Shown: in pieces, positions 6,901 to 16,217 of the stretch | Layout: each line of letters starts with the position of its first letter | Position numbering within the stretch: the stretch's first letter is position 1 | DNA from: Bacteroidota bacterium | GTDB lineage: Bacteria; Bacteroidota; Ignavibacteria; Palsa-1295 | DNA length: 64,000 bases | Reading direction: 5' to 3' | Assembly: GCA_030706745.1 (NCBI GenBank) | Contig: JAUZNX010000001.1 | Span: 496,001 to 560,000, forward strand | Notes under the pieces: generated by a model | The model's input: only the letters and a program-made list of their open reading frames with translations | What the model was told of the DNA's origin: nothing | The model's database searches: none | Program-made: the position numbers and the translations under genes

Positions 6901-9870
6901 CTTCGCCCGTAGCTCCTCGAAGGCTCTGGCGCAATCGGTTTGGACGGCTACGAACTCACGCTTGACGCGGTCGGGGTCTTTCGCATCGGCGCAGAGCTGC
7001 TCGATGGACTCGGCGAATCCTGCGGTGTGTTTCATGCCCATGAACTTGAGGTGTGGTTTCATGGCATGGATCTGGCGCTTGGTCGCGGCAAAATCGTTTG
7101 CTTCGAGCGCCACCCGAATGCTTTCGAGTTGCGGCGGCACACCATCCAGGAACATCTTGATGTATTTCTTCAATTGATTTTCGTCCCCGCCTGTGATGTC
7201 GCGGAGCGTGGAGAGATCTGTCAGAGCAGGCCCAGCGGCCGGTTGCATGTCGTTCATACCGTTACGCATTGGAGTTGGTTGAGCGCCCCCGCTCAACGTA
7301 ACTGCCTCCCGAGCCTCATCCGCATGGCCGTTTGCGATTGGTGCAGCCGCGGCGGGTGAGGGTACGGAGGATCGCTTGAAATATTTTACGAGCACCCGAA
7401 GTAGCTCGTCTCGTTTGAACGGCTTCGGCACATAATCGTTCATGCCGGCCGCAAAACAGCGGTCGATTTCACTCTTAATAACGCTCGCCGTCAACGCGAT
7501 GATCGGCACATCTTTCTTCGACCGTGGCAATCGGGCTCGGATGTGCTTTGTTGCTTCGATGCCGTCCATCTCGGGCATTTGTACGTCCATGAGTACAAGG
7601 TCGAATCCAAAGCGCTCGACGAGCGCAATGGCTTCGCGCCCATTGTTTGCGATTTCAAGCGCGACTTCGCCGATCACATTTCGCAACGTATCGGCAAGCA
7701 CGATCTGGTTGTATTCGTTGTCCTCGACGAGCAAAATGTGAATGCCGCGCAATAGCGCAGGATCGATGACTTCGGCTGCGCGTGTGGCTCGCGCCTCGCC
7801 ATTCAATGCTTCTTCACTCGTAACATCATAGGGTGTCGTGAAGGCAAACTCGGAGCCATGGCCTAACTCGCTCGTAACCCCGATTGTCCCACCCTGCAAT
7901 TCGACCAGCGTACGGGAAATCGTAAGGCCCAGTCCGGTCCCGCCATATTTTCGAGTCGTCTCCGAATCGGCTTGCGAGAAGGAATCGAAGATGGCGTGCT
8001 GTTTCTCTTTGGAGATACCGATGCCGGTATCCCGAACGGCAAAGCGAACGGTCATTCGATTATCGAGCCCCACGGCGCTCGCACTGGCGGTCAGCGTCAC
8101 TGTCCCGTGATCGGTGAACTTGATGGCGTTGCCCATGAGATTGACCAGGATCTGGTTGAGTCTTGTGCTATCGCCAATCACAACCTCAGGTGCTGATTCA
8201 TCGATTTCGGCCACGAGCTTTAGGCCCTTCGCCTCAGCTTTGAAGCGCATCATTTCCAGCACATGCCCCGTTACGTCGCGCAAGCGGAACGGCACGCGTT
8301 CGAACTCCATTTTGCCAGCCTGCAGCTTCGAAAGATCGAGAATATCATTGATGATGACGAGTAGATTATCCGCCGATGCCGCGATCGCTTCGAGGTAATC
8401 GCGCTGCTTTTGCACGAGATCAGTTTCGAGCAACAGACGGGTCATGCCGAGCACGGCATTCATTGGCGTGCGAATCTCATGGCTCATGTTTGCCAGGAAT
8501 TGCTTCTCGAGCAATTCGCTTGCCTCGGCGCGGTCCTTGGCGCGTGCCAGTTCTTCGTTGGCCCGTTGTTTTTGGCGGTCGCTTCGATAAATCAGGATCG
8601 AGATGATCGAGAGTGCAATCGCGACGAGGATAATCGCATAGGTGATCCATCGCTGACGCGATAGCTCTTCGCGCTGCGTGGAAAGCTCTGCCTCTTTCTT
8701 GGAGGATTGGTATTTCCCCTCCATGTCGGCCAGAATTCGACTTTTATCGCCATTGAAGAGAGAGTCGTGAAGTGCCGCACCCTTATCGAGGAATGCGTAC
8801 GCTTGTTTGAAATCCCCAACTTGCGCGTAGGCCTTCGCGAGGCTGAGATACCGGTCATAGAGTCCGCGCTTTGCCCCGGCCCGTTCATCGATTTCGCGCG
8901 CAAGATTCAAGTAGTAAAACGCGCTGTCATTCCGACGAACAGAAAGGAACAGATTGCCGAGCGAGGCATACGCACCGGCTGTATAGGTCGAACTCGCATC
9001 CGAATTCTCATGCAGTGAAATCGACTGACGATAATAATAGAGCGCGCTATCGAGCGTGCCTTTGCGTTCGAAGACGGCACCGATATTCCCAAGCACGCGG
9101 GCTCGCTGGACGCGGTCGTCAAGCTTCTCATAGAGATCGCCACTGCGGCGAAAATTCGAAAGCGCAGTATCCAAACCGCCAGCCATGCTATTGCGACCAG
9201 CATTCGAATCTGCATAGTTCAGGCCGATATTATTATAGACCGCAGCTTGTGTACGAAGATCGCCCGTGTGTCTGGAAAAGGCCAGTGCTCGTCCGAGATA
9301 ATTCAACGCGCTGCTGCGCTCTTTCTGATCGATGGCGAGACATCCAAGGCTATTATATGCAAGTCCGATAGCGACGGAATCGCGCGAATGAACTGCAAGA
9401 TCGAGCGCGCGTAGATGAAAGTCCAGCGCTTCCCGAAAGTCTCCGATCTCCATGTCATTCCAACCCAACTGCGAATAGGTCCGGACCCACAGATCGGTAT
9501 CTTTCGCTTCCTCCGCTTGCTTCATTGCCATCATCAGCCGCGGTCGCGCGCTATCGTAGCGGCCTTGTTGCGAGAATCGCTTTCCCATGAAGAGATCGAA
9601 GCGGGCCATCCGGGCCTGATCGCGCGCGGCACGCGCATACTCATAGGATTGCGTCGCATATCCAAGTGTGGCAGAAGTATCCGTTTCCTCGAGAGCGACT
9701 GACAGGGCGCGAAGAATATCACTCTTCTCCGCATCACTTCGCGCATATGCAAGTCGTGCGTGAAGGCTATCGAATAGCTTCTGCTCCTGTGCGCGGCTCG
9801 TCGAGACGAGAAACAGGAGTAAACAAATCAATGACAACTGACGAATGACAAATGGCAAATATCGTCTCAT
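6895..9870 (-). CDS. Hybrid sensor histidine kinase: TPR sensor, HisKA, HATPase, receiver, HPt
   Basis: 991 aa from the ATG at 9870 (an open frame reaches 9969 but lacks support). Signal peptide (LSLICLLLFLVSTSRAQ), periplasmic TPR array of roughly 350 residues, one membrane helix (about 409-428), coiled linker, HisKA with phospho-acceptor His464 (FLANMSHEIRTP), HATPase with N-box Asn581, receiver domain with Asp762 (LMDVQMP), and a C-terminal HPt domain with His935 in IHAMKPHLKFMG, where the usual LKG reads MKP. All residues for a four-step phosphorelay are present. It follows the response regulator gene on the same strand by 76 bp, a gap made largely of heptamer repeats. Ligand unknown; TPR sensors of this type often read protein-protein contacts. 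Confidence 0.9.
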   Translation of the reverse strand: MRRYLPFVIRQLSLICLLLFLVSTSRAQEQKLFDSLHARLAYARSDAEKSDILRALSVALEETDTSATLGYATQSYEYARAARDQARMARFDLFMGKRFSQQGRYDSARPRLMMAMKQAEEAKDTDLWVRTYSQLGWNDMEIGDFREALDFHLRALDLAVHSRDSVAIGLAYNSLGCLAIDQKERSSALNYLGRALAFSRHTGDLRTQAAVYNNIGLNYADSNAGRNSMAGGLDTALSNFRRSGDLYEKLDDRVQRARVLGNIGAVFERKGTLDSALYYYRQSISLHENSDASSTYTAGAYASLGNLFLSVRRNDSAFYYLNLAREIDERAGAKRGLYDRYLSLAKAYAQVGDFKQAYAFLDKGAALHDSLFNGDKSRILADMEGKYQSSKKEAELSTQREELSRQRWITYAIILVAIALSIISILIYRSDRQKQRANEELARAKDRAEASELLEKQFLANMSHEIRTPMNAVLGMTRLLLETDLVQKQRDYLEAIAASADNLLVIINDILDLSKLQAGKMEFERVPFRLRDVTGHVLEMMRFKAEAKGLKLVAEIDESAPEVVIGDSTRLNQILVNLMGNAIKFTDHGTVTLTASASAVGLDNRMTVRFAVRDTGIGISKEKQHAIFDSFSQADSETTRKYGGTGLGLTISRTLVELQGGTIGVTSELGHGSEFAFTTPYDVTSEEALNGEARATRAAEVIDPALLRGIHILLVEDNEYNQIVLADTLRNVIGEVALEIANNGREAIALVERFGFDLVLMDVQMPEMDGIEATKHIRARLPRSKKDVPIIALTASVIKSEIDRCFAAGMNDYVPKPFKRDELLRVLVKYFKRSSVPSPAAAAPIANGHADEAREAVTLSGGAQPTPMRNGMNDMQPAAGPALTDLSTLRDITGGDENQLKKYIKMFLDGVPPQLESIRVALEANDFAATKRQIHAMKPHLKFMGMKHTAGFAESIEQLCADAKDPDRVKREFVAVQTDCARAFEELRAKL
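9829..9863. repeat. Heptamer array encoding the kinase signal peptide
   Basis: Five 7-bp units on the + strand (caatgac, aactgac, gaatgac, aaatggc, aaatatc). Read on the minus strand they encode residues about 3-14 of the kinase (RYLPFVIRQLSL), that is the start of its signal peptide. Confidence 0.7.
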
Positions 9871-9876
9871 GCGGTC

Positions 9877-9932
9877 ATGCTCATATCCCATCATACACCC
9901 CAATATTCTCATTCCTCTGATGTCATTCGCAA
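9877..9932. repeat. Heptamer array between response regulator and kinase genes
   Basis: About eight units of a TNTNCCA-like heptamer (atgctca, tatccca, tcataca, ccccaat, attctca, ttcctct, gatgtca, ttcgcaa). A different sequence family from the array 14 bp to its left. Fills the gap before the kinase start codon. Confidence 0.6.
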
Positions 9933-9946
9933 TTCCGGGCCGCGAA

Positions 9947-10444
9947 TCAGTGAAGCCGCAAATACACAATATAAATTACGAGCGCGAGCACCAGCACCCA
10001 GAAGACAACATTCATCCCTTTTTGGAAGCCATGCGATTTTTTGAGTGTCCGGAGATTCGAAAGTTGCCGTACTGCGAGTTCCAACTTGTGAAATGCCGTT
10101 TCGCCTTTGACGATATAATCGTAGGCACCGTATTTAATCGTATTCGAAGCGACCTCCATACGGTCCTGCGCGCTCATAAAGATCACGGGCAATTCCGGAA
10201 ACCGTTCTTTAAGCTTCGAAAGGATCTGAATCCCGTTCATCGCATCCGGACGTACGGAATCCAGTTGATAATCGAGGACCACGATGTCCGGCTGATCCAC
10301 GAGTTGCGCGAGCGCATCCTCGCCGGTATTATACGTCACGAACTGCGTGCCGGGGAATTTCCGCGAAAGGGTATCGCGTACCATTTCACAGAGCGTGACA
10401 TCATCGTCGATAATTGCAATGGAAAGACTGGTCTCCGAGGCCAT
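9947..10444 (-). CDS. Response regulator receiver protein with C-terminal membrane anchor
   Basis: 165 aa. Receiver domain at 1-125 with the acidic pocket IIDDD (11-15), phospho-acceptor Asp58 (VVLDYQ), a Ser/Thr switch (FMSAQ) and Lys113. There is no DNA-binding or enzymatic output domain: residues 126-143 are a basic linker and 145-162 a single strong membrane helix (VVFWVLVLALVIYIVYL). Co-directional with and directly upstream of the hybrid kinase, so it is likely its phosphate acceptor or a sink held at the membrane. Membrane-tethered stand-alone receivers are uncommon. Confidence 0.85.
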   Translation of the reverse strand: MASETSLSIAIIDDDVTLCEMVRDTLSRKFPGTQFVTYNTGEDALAQLVDQPDIVVLDYQLDSVRPDAMNGIQILSKLKERFPELPVIFMSAQDRMEVASNTIKYGAYDYIVKGETAFHKLELAVRQLSNLRTLKKSHGFQKGMNVVFWVLVLALVIYIVYLRLH

Positions 10445-10763
10445 GAGATTCAGGTTGTGTGGTCAGGGGGCGGTTTTCGTTTTCACCCGTAACAGTACAA
10501 AAGGCAAATCGCTGGCTGAACCGTTCCGGGAAGACCGATGTCAATTCCGACGCGTTGCTACCCACATTGGCCCAAGAGTCGAAGATTCTTCGTCCTAGTT
10601 GGCCCGGAGACAGTTGAAACAGGCATCCCGTGCAGTCGACTGAAATCCGAAGGAATGCTCGTTATTCAAATTATTGATTGGCCTGGCTGTAACTATTTGA
10701 CCGTTTCGGAATTGTTATAGTTAAGGACGATTCTTCCATTTCGGACCTGGTCGCCTTTTGCAG
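10445..10763. other. Divergent intergenic region
   Basis: About 320 bp between the response regulator (minus) and the 10764 gene (plus), so it should hold both promoters. I see no clear consensus promoter, hairpin or small gene. A weak ACGCGTT-type heptamer stretch near 10546-10566 is not strong enough to call. Confidence 0.5.
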
Positions 10764-12947
10764 ATGATTATTTCGGTGAAACCCATTCGGTATATCATAC
10801 TCCTGCTGGCCATTTTCGGATGGTCTGAGCTGGGGCGCGGGCAAACCATCACCCTGGAGCATGACACGATCGACTTTGGGCGAGTGCGGGTCGGGACTCA
10901 GCGAGACAGCGTGTTTACCCTCCACGCGACCGGCGGAACGGTGCCTTTAGTGGATTACCACTACCGGGATTCTGTCAAGGACCAGGATTTCACGATTGAT
11001 TCCCTCAAAGATCCCGTGATTGATGATGGCAGCTCTCTCGTGGATTCGCTCCACTTCCGGCCTTCGAAAGAAGGGCGCGACACCGAGCGGATTCGCATTC
11101 GATATGTGAACGGGAGCAGTCCGCTTCTGCTCGTATTGATCGGCGAGGGAGTCGCGCCACGCATCGTCTCGGCCAGCCATACCGTTCGAAGTATTCGTGT
11201 CGATGATTCACTCTTCGATACGCTTGTGATTAGCAACCGTGGTTCAGATACGACCGCGATCGATAGCATCGGAATCATTGCGGGAAGCGATACAATCGAT
11301 TTTAGACTTTTCGGCGCCCTTCCCTCGCATGCGAGCAATACTACACTGGATTATAGCGGCCAGGACACGTCAATCCGGTTGCCCCTGCGGTTCTATCCGC
11401 GCTCGGTCGGCGCGCATACCGCCGTGTTGTTCATCCATACCATCGATGGCGATACTATTCTGAGCACGATCCACGGCACCGGTCTCGAGCCACTCGTCGT
11501 GATGCCGCAGGACACGGTTGCGTTCGATACCATCCACGTTACCAATGCCGTACCGGCACCGGTCGATACGTTCTTTACGATTTCGAACCTGGGCACATTT
11601 CCCGGCCAGATTCTCGCGCTCACTCATTCCGATACCAATTTCCATCCCGATGCCACTGTCGTCGGGCAGACGCTGGATACCGGTGCCAGCATTCGTGTTA
11701 ACGTCCAATTTGTAGTCAACGGGGAAGGCGACTTCACCGATTCGGTACGGCTCACGACGGACACCAGATACAGCCTGTATGGGAGCACGGTTTCGAAACA
11801 TGATACCCTGATCGTTCTCAAGGCGCACGTGCGGACTCCACCGCTGATTGTCCGTCCAATCTTCTTCGACACAATCAGAACATGCACCGTCTTCATCGAT
11901 TCGTTGGACATCCACAATCCGGCACCGATTGCGATTCGAATCGATACGATCACTTTCGATTCCACAGCATCGGGTCTCTCCTTCAATCCAGGTAATCCAT
12001 TTGGATGGCCGATCAACATTCCGGCTGATAGTGATTATATGCTGTATTTTGCATATTCCTTTCCCCCGGATTCTCTCAACGGATTGCAGCAAATAACATT
12101 GCACCTTGTTGAGCGACACGCTGATGGCGTGCCCACGATCGGCACAGCAACTGTACTCCTCTTTCGCAAACGGCCAGAATTGACATTGCATGCACAGTTG
12201 CCGACATTTGTGACCAGCGCAAACGATGTCGATCCTTTGCGGCTTCCGATCACAGTCGAAGGCCCGCGCGAAGGGGTGCATGAATTGGATGACTGGACAC
12301 TCGCCCTTACGTTTTCGAACGACCTGTTCGAACCAACAGGACTCGATACGAGTGGCGGACTCGTCACGGCGCATGATACGACACCATTCTCACTGGCCAC
12401 AAGATGGGACCAGCCGTCCCGCACCTATATCATCACCGTTCGCGGCGCAAAGCTCTCGGACTCCAACACCGTATTTAACGATCTGCTGTTTCGCGTCAAG
12501 ATGCGGGCATACCTCACCGCCGACACCGTGGTCACCGTTACCCCTGTCCTGACATTCGTGACGCATCCGTGCGCCTACAATCTGCACCCCTTCACGCTCA
12601 CCATTCCTTACGCGGATGATTGCGGCGATGTGACACTCCGGGCGTTTCTTCGCGACGATCCGCTTCCATTGCGTGTTACCAGCCTGTGGCCCAATCCGGC
12701 GGGCGAGCGTGGCATTTCAATCAATTATGAAATCGCGCAATCAGCGGCAATGACGGCGACGGTCTGTGATGCATCCGGCAATATTTGCGGCAGGGATACT
12801 TGGTCTAGCGCCGCGGGGCGCGGGATGCGTATGCTCCCGTCCGAGCTACTTCCATCCTCCGGAGCGGCATACGTCACGACGGAAGCGCGCTCCGCATCTG
12901 GAATGCTACTGAATCGGCGTACTTGTAAATTCACTGTCGAAAAGTAG
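10764..12947 (+). CDS. Secreted protein with choice-of-anchor D (ASH/Hydin-like) repeats and T9SS-type C-terminus
   Basis: About 727 aa; the ATG at 10764 is preferred over an in-frame TTG at 10758. Signal peptide (IILLLAIFGWSELGRGQ), then several repeats of about 100 residues that open with patterns like LEHDTIDFGRVRVGTQRDSVFTL and MPQDTVAFDTIHVTNAVP, the hallmark of ASPM/SPD-2/Hydin-type Ig domains in bacterial surface proteins. The last 80 residues start with VTSLWPNPAGE and form a Por-secretion-type sorting module. Probably exported and cell-surface attached or secreted. No catalytic motif seen. Its stop codon overlaps the GTG of the next gene by one base. Confidence 0.8.
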   Translation: MIISVKPIRYIILLLAIFGWSELGRGQTITLEHDTIDFGRVRVGTQRDSVFTLHATGGTVPLVDYHYRDSVKDQDFTIDSLKDPVIDDGSSLVDSLHFRPSKEGRDTERIRIRYVNGSSPLLLVLIGEGVAPRIVSASHTVRSIRVDDSLFDTLVISNRGSDTTAIDSIGIIAGSDTIDFRLFGALPSHASNTTLDYSGQDTSIRLPLRFYPRSVGAHTAVLFIHTIDGDTILSTIHGTGLEPLVVMPQDTVAFDTIHVTNAVPAPVDTFFTISNLGTFPGQILALTHSDTNFHPDATVVGQTLDTGASIRVNVQFVVNGEGDFTDSVRLTTDTRYSLYGSTVSKHDTLIVLKAHVRTPPLIVRPIFFDTIRTCTVFIDSLDIHNPAPIAIRIDTITFDSTASGLSFNPGNPFGWPINIPADSDYMLYFAYSFPPDSLNGLQQITLHLVERHADGVPTIGTATVLLFRKRPELTLHAQLPTFVTSANDVDPLRLPITVEGPREGVHELDDWTLALTFSNDLFEPTGLDTSGGLVTAHDTTPFSLATRWDQPSRTYIITVRGAKLSDSNTVFNDLLFRVKMRAYLTADTVVTVTPVLTFVTHPCAYNLHPFTLTIPYADDCGDVTLRAFLRDDPLPLRVTSLWPNPAGERGISINYEIAQSAAMTATVCDASGNICGRDTWSSAAGRGMRMLPSELLPSSGAAYVTTEARSASGMLLNRRTCKFTVEK

Positions 12948-13729
12948 TGGCATCAAAAGTATCTGCAGATTGGAGGATCGAAGAATCATTCGATCGGACC
13001 GGCGCGTATCACATGGAGCGTGATGAAGAGCTGGCGCGCGAACGGATCGACCAGCCGGACCTGCCAAACATACTGCGACTTTATTCCTGGCAACCGCATG
13101 CCGTTTCCACCGGCTATCAGCAGTCGATGGATGCAATCGATTTGGAAGCCTGCGCTCAGGCCAGCATCGATGTAGTGCGCCGTCCGACCGGTGGCCGGGC
13201 GGTATTGCACGCGAATGAATTGACCTACGCGGTCATCATGCGCGCCAACACAGGCATTTACCATACGCATAATCTCATCGTGCGGGCGCTATTGAAATCA
13301 TTCGAGACGCTCAGCGCGTCCGCGCGAGGACTTGACCTGACCGGCGGACAAACGAATATCCGCGCGGCGTACGCGCAGGGCACGCTGACGAATGCCGCCT
13401 GTTTCGCATCGAGCGCGCGGCACGAAGCAACGTTCGAAGGTCGCAAGGTCATTGGCTCCGCACAACGACGATTTGGCGATGTGGTCTTGCAGCATGGCTC
13501 GATCCTGCTCACAACGGACCATATGCAGCTTCCGAGTCTGCTACGGCTTAGCGAGGAGAATCGTGCTCGAATGCATGCATTATTAGAACGGGAAACTGCC
13601 ACGTTGGCCGATGTCTGCGGCAGACCGATCTCCATCGCCGAGGCAGGATTTGCAGTGCGCGAACGTTTTGTCCCGGAGATTTGTGAACTGCTCGCATGTC
13701 AAGAACCAGCACCAACGGCGCCCGCGTAA
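12947..13729 (+). CDS. Lipoate-protein ligase A-like (BPL/LplA/LipB family) protein
   Basis: 260 aa with a GTG start overlapping the previous TAG by one base. The family core is clear: a NILRLYSWQPHAVSTGYQQS strand-loop, the RRPTGGRAVLH motif that binds the lipoyl-adenylate (RRxTGGxxVxH), LTYAVI, and a Lys in EGRKVIGSAQRR that would be the catalytic lysine. Such proteins attach lipoate or octanoate to carrier domains (LplA, LipM or LipL roles); which one cannot be told from sequence. The 3' end overlaps panB by 34 bp. Confidence 0.82.
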   Translation: MASKVSADWRIEESFDRTGAYHMERDEELARERIDQPDLPNILRLYSWQPHAVSTGYQQSMDAIDLEACAQASIDVVRRPTGGRAVLHANELTYAVIMRANTGIYHTHNLIVRALLKSFETLSASARGLDLTGGQTNIRAAYAQGTLTNAACFASSARHEATFEGRKVIGSAQRRFGDVVLQHGSILLTTDHMQLPSLLRLSEENRARMHALLERETATLADVCGRPISIAEAGFAVRERFVPEICELLACQEPAPTAPA

Positions 13730-14589
13730 GCGCGGCAAAGACCTCCGCTCCTCCAAAAGTTACCGCGTCCCGCGACGCGCAACGCGAAACGCGGCGCGTG
13801 ACGACGCGCACGATCCGCGAGATGAAAGCGCGCGGCGAAAAGATCACCATGATCACTGCGTATGACTATACATTCGCACGGCTTTTTGATGAGGCTGGCG
13901 CCGATGTGATTCTGGTCGGCGATTCGCTTTCGAATGTTATTCAGGGCAACGAGACGACGATCCCGGTTACGCTCGATGAAATGATCTATCATGCGCGGCT
14001 TGTCGTGCGTGGCGCGCGTGAACATGCGATGGTCGTCTGCGATATGCCGTTTATGAGTTTTCAGGTTGGGCCGGACGAAGGCTTTCGCAACGCGGGGCGC
14101 ATCATGAAGGAAGCGGGCGCGGGAGCGGTTAAGGTCGAAGGTGGCGAGCGGGTCTGCGAGTTGGTCCGCCGCATGAGCGAAGCCGGAATCCCGGTCATGG
14201 GGCACCTCGGGCTCACGCCGCAATCGATCCACCAGTTTGGCTCGTATATCACACGTGGCAAGTCCCGCGATGAGGCCGAGCGGCTGAAGCATGATGCGAA
14301 AGCGCTCGAAGATGCCGGCGTATTTTCAATCGTGCTGGAAAAAATCCCTGCCTCGCTCGCAAAGGAAGTCACAGCGATGCTGAAAGTTTCGACCATTGGC
14401 ATCGGTGCCGGACCGGACTGCGACGGCCAGGTTCTCGTCATGCACGACATGCTCGGTCTGACAGAGGAATTTCACCCGCGGTTTGTCCGCCATTATGCCG
14501 CGCTGGCCGATACCGTCCGAGGAGCCGTTCGCAAATATGACGCGGACATTAAGAAGGGCAAGTTTCCAAGCAAAGAAGAGTCATATTAG
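13696..14589 (+). CDS. panB: 3-methyl-2-oxobutanoate hydroxymethyltransferase
   Basis: 297 aa; first step of pantothenate synthesis, adding a hydroxymethyl group from methylene-THF to ketoisovalerate. The PanB landmarks are present: ITMITAYDYTFARLFDEAGAD (in two parts), VGDSLSNV, the metal and substrate Asp/Glu residues (DMPFMSF, VKVEGG), GHLGLTPQS and IGIGAGPDCDGQVLV. A normal PanB begins about 10 residues before the first conserved Lys-Ile; this one has about 34 extra N-terminal residues, part of which is written by a heptamer array, and which overlap the lipoate ligase gene. A GTG at 13798 would give a near-normal length. The 3' end overlaps the convergent 14586 gene by 4 bp. Confidence 0.93.
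   Translation: MSRTSTNGARVSAAKTSAPPKVTASRDAQRETRRVTTRTIREMKARGEKITMITAYDYTFARLFDEAGADVILVGDSLSNVIQGNETTIPVTLDEMIYHARLVVRGAREHAMVVCDMPFMSFQVGPDEGFRNAGRIMKEAGAGAVKVEGGERVCELVRRMSEAGIPVMGHLGLTPQSIHQFGSYITRGKSRDEAERLKHDAKALEDAGVFSIVLEKIPASLAKEVTAMLKVSTIGIGAGPDCDGQVLVMHDMLGLTEEFHPRFVRHYAALADTVRGAVRKYDADIKKGKFPSKEESY
13766..13800. repeat. Heptamer array in the panB N-terminal extension
   Basis: Five units (cgtcccg, cgacgcg, caacgcg, aaacgcg, gcgcgtg) of the same NNACGCG family as the arrays at 5611-5720. Encodes residues about 24-35 of the annotated PanB. Confidence 0.6.
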
Positions 14590-16049
14590 TCCTTCACAAA
14601 CCGCGTGCGGTGCGGCGCATCATTGGTACTTCCACCATCGATAACGTAATAGACACCAGCGGGAAGGCGGGAAATGTCGAGTGTACTGCCATTGCGAGGG
14701 CACTCAAACGAGCGGCCAAGTGCATCGAAGATTTCTAAGTCCTTACCAGCGCCCTTAACTGTGATGCTTGTCTGCGCTGGATTGGGAAGCACAAACATCG
14801 GATCTGAACGCGATGCGACACTCTCCGCCACGTCACTCATTGCATCGGCATCGTAATACCACATGAAAAGGCTGTCGTGACTCCACGACGCGATCCAGCC
14901 GTGCCGTGCATCGATAAAGTGCATCTCTTCCAATGAGTCATCGACAAACGTTGTCGAGTCAATCAACCACGTTGCTCCATTATTAGAACTGTAAGCGATC
15001 TTACTGCAGTAATCGTTGGGCGCTCCCTGAACATCTTGCGGAGGGTAGATTTCGACATTCGCGCCGTTCTCTCCTGAACCGCTCTGGCCGATCATTGCCC
15101 ACAGAATTCCTGGCGCGGGATTCGCCAGCCGCCATAAGCGAACGCCGAAGGTTGAGTCCAACCGCCAGGTCGATCCATAGTCACTCGAATATGCAAAATC
15201 AATATCGCTGCTCGAATATGACACTTCAGATGCTCCCAAATTGCAGAGATAGAACGCCTCCCTCGACTTCGCATTTACAAACAAGTCCTTCACTTGTGTC
15301 TGACTTACCAATGCGCCAAAAATATTGCTCGTCTCCCAAAGGGTGCCGGCGTTCGTCGTGTGAATAATCTTATTGTACCGATAGTTTAGAGACCCCGCCG
15401 CGGTCCAAATATCATTGCTGTCAACTATATACCCTGTGAACATCGGCTCCGAGTGCATCTCTGCATATGTAGTATCCGGCGTGAGAATAAAGGCTGCACC
15501 ATACTCCTTCGAACTGTGCCAGCCATCATGTGTCACGAGGATGATGACACTATCGTCGTATTCATTTGGATCATGGGCGCTTAGGAGTTCCACAAGCCGG
15601 AAACCGTGCGCGGTGTCGTACATCTTTTCGGCGAGCGTAAGATATGCGCCGTAGTTTGCTTCGTCAGGTTCGGGAGGACCGAAGATACTCGTTCTCCCAG
15701 GGATTATGGAAAGAGTTACTTCGCGACCATGCAAAAACCCATGGTGCGGAGCGGTACACTCGAGGCTGCTCAGGTTCTCCTTGTGATAGCCCTGGGATCC
15801 AAAGTTAGTATCGAGAATCCAGATCTGGCCACCATTGGAGGTGGACATTATTGATCCATTATCTGATAAGCAGATCCCATTCAGGCTGTCGATGAAACTA
15901 AAATCGAGTGTATTGCTCGAGGAGGGTTGAGGCAATGCAACCTTGCGCCAGTGACCAGGAGCGTTTTGAGCGCAGGCCGAATGGGCCATCATCCAAATGA
16001 CGATAACCCAGACGGTACTGCGTACGAAACGAAGTGAGCTAATATCCAT
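14586..16049 (-). CDS. Secreted BNR/Ycf48-like repeat protein with T9SS sorting domain
   Basis: 487 aa. Signal peptide ending HSACAQ, then recurring short sequences such as IMSTSNGGQIWILD, IIHTTNAGTLWETS, YSSDYGSTWRLD and YSSNNGATWLID, the Asp-box-like blades seen in sialidase/Ycf48-type beta-propellers. The C-terminus (LPNPAQTSITVKGAGKDLEI through HRTRFVKD) is a type IX sorting module. Likely an extracellular beta-propeller; no enzymatic residues were assigned. Divergent from the 16218 gene and convergent with panB. Confidence 0.78.
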   Translation of the reverse strand: MDISSLRFVRSTVWVIVIWMMAHSACAQNAPGHWRKVALPQPSSSNTLDFSFIDSLNGICLSDNGSIMSTSNGGQIWILDTNFGSQGYHKENLSSLECTAPHHGFLHGREVTLSIIPGRTSIFGPPEPDEANYGAYLTLAEKMYDTAHGFRLVELLSAHDPNEYDDSVIILVTHDGWHSSKEYGAAFILTPDTTYAEMHSEPMFTGYIVDSNDIWTAAGSLNYRYNKIIHTTNAGTLWETSNIFGALVSQTQVKDLFVNAKSREAFYLCNLGASEVSYSSSDIDFAYSSDYGSTWRLDSTFGVRLWRLANPAPGILWAMIGQSGSGENGANVEIYPPQDVQGAPNDYCSKIAYSSNNGATWLIDSTTFVDDSLEEMHFIDARHGWIASWSHDSLFMWYYDADAMSDVAESVASRSDPMFVLPNPAQTSITVKGAGKDLEIFDALGRSFECPRNGSTLDISRLPAGVYYVIDGGSTNDAPHRTRFVKD

Positions 16050-16217
16050 TTGGATATTCCAAAAAGCAGACGAACTGACTTTGAACTGAGAATGAAACGA
16101 ATGCAGCCAAGTCCCAAGGAGTTCCGAGTTCAGTCGGGCCTACTGCCACTCTCTGCGCCACCTGCGCCCAAGTTGTTGGCATCGTATCCGCAATTCCGGT
16201 GTTTCTGCTCCGTGTGG

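Noticed and set aside
9870-9969. N-terminal extension of the hybrid kinase (33 residues)
   Set aside because: It is made of heptamer-repeat DNA and overlaps the response regulator 3' end; the ATG at 9870 opens a proper signal peptide.
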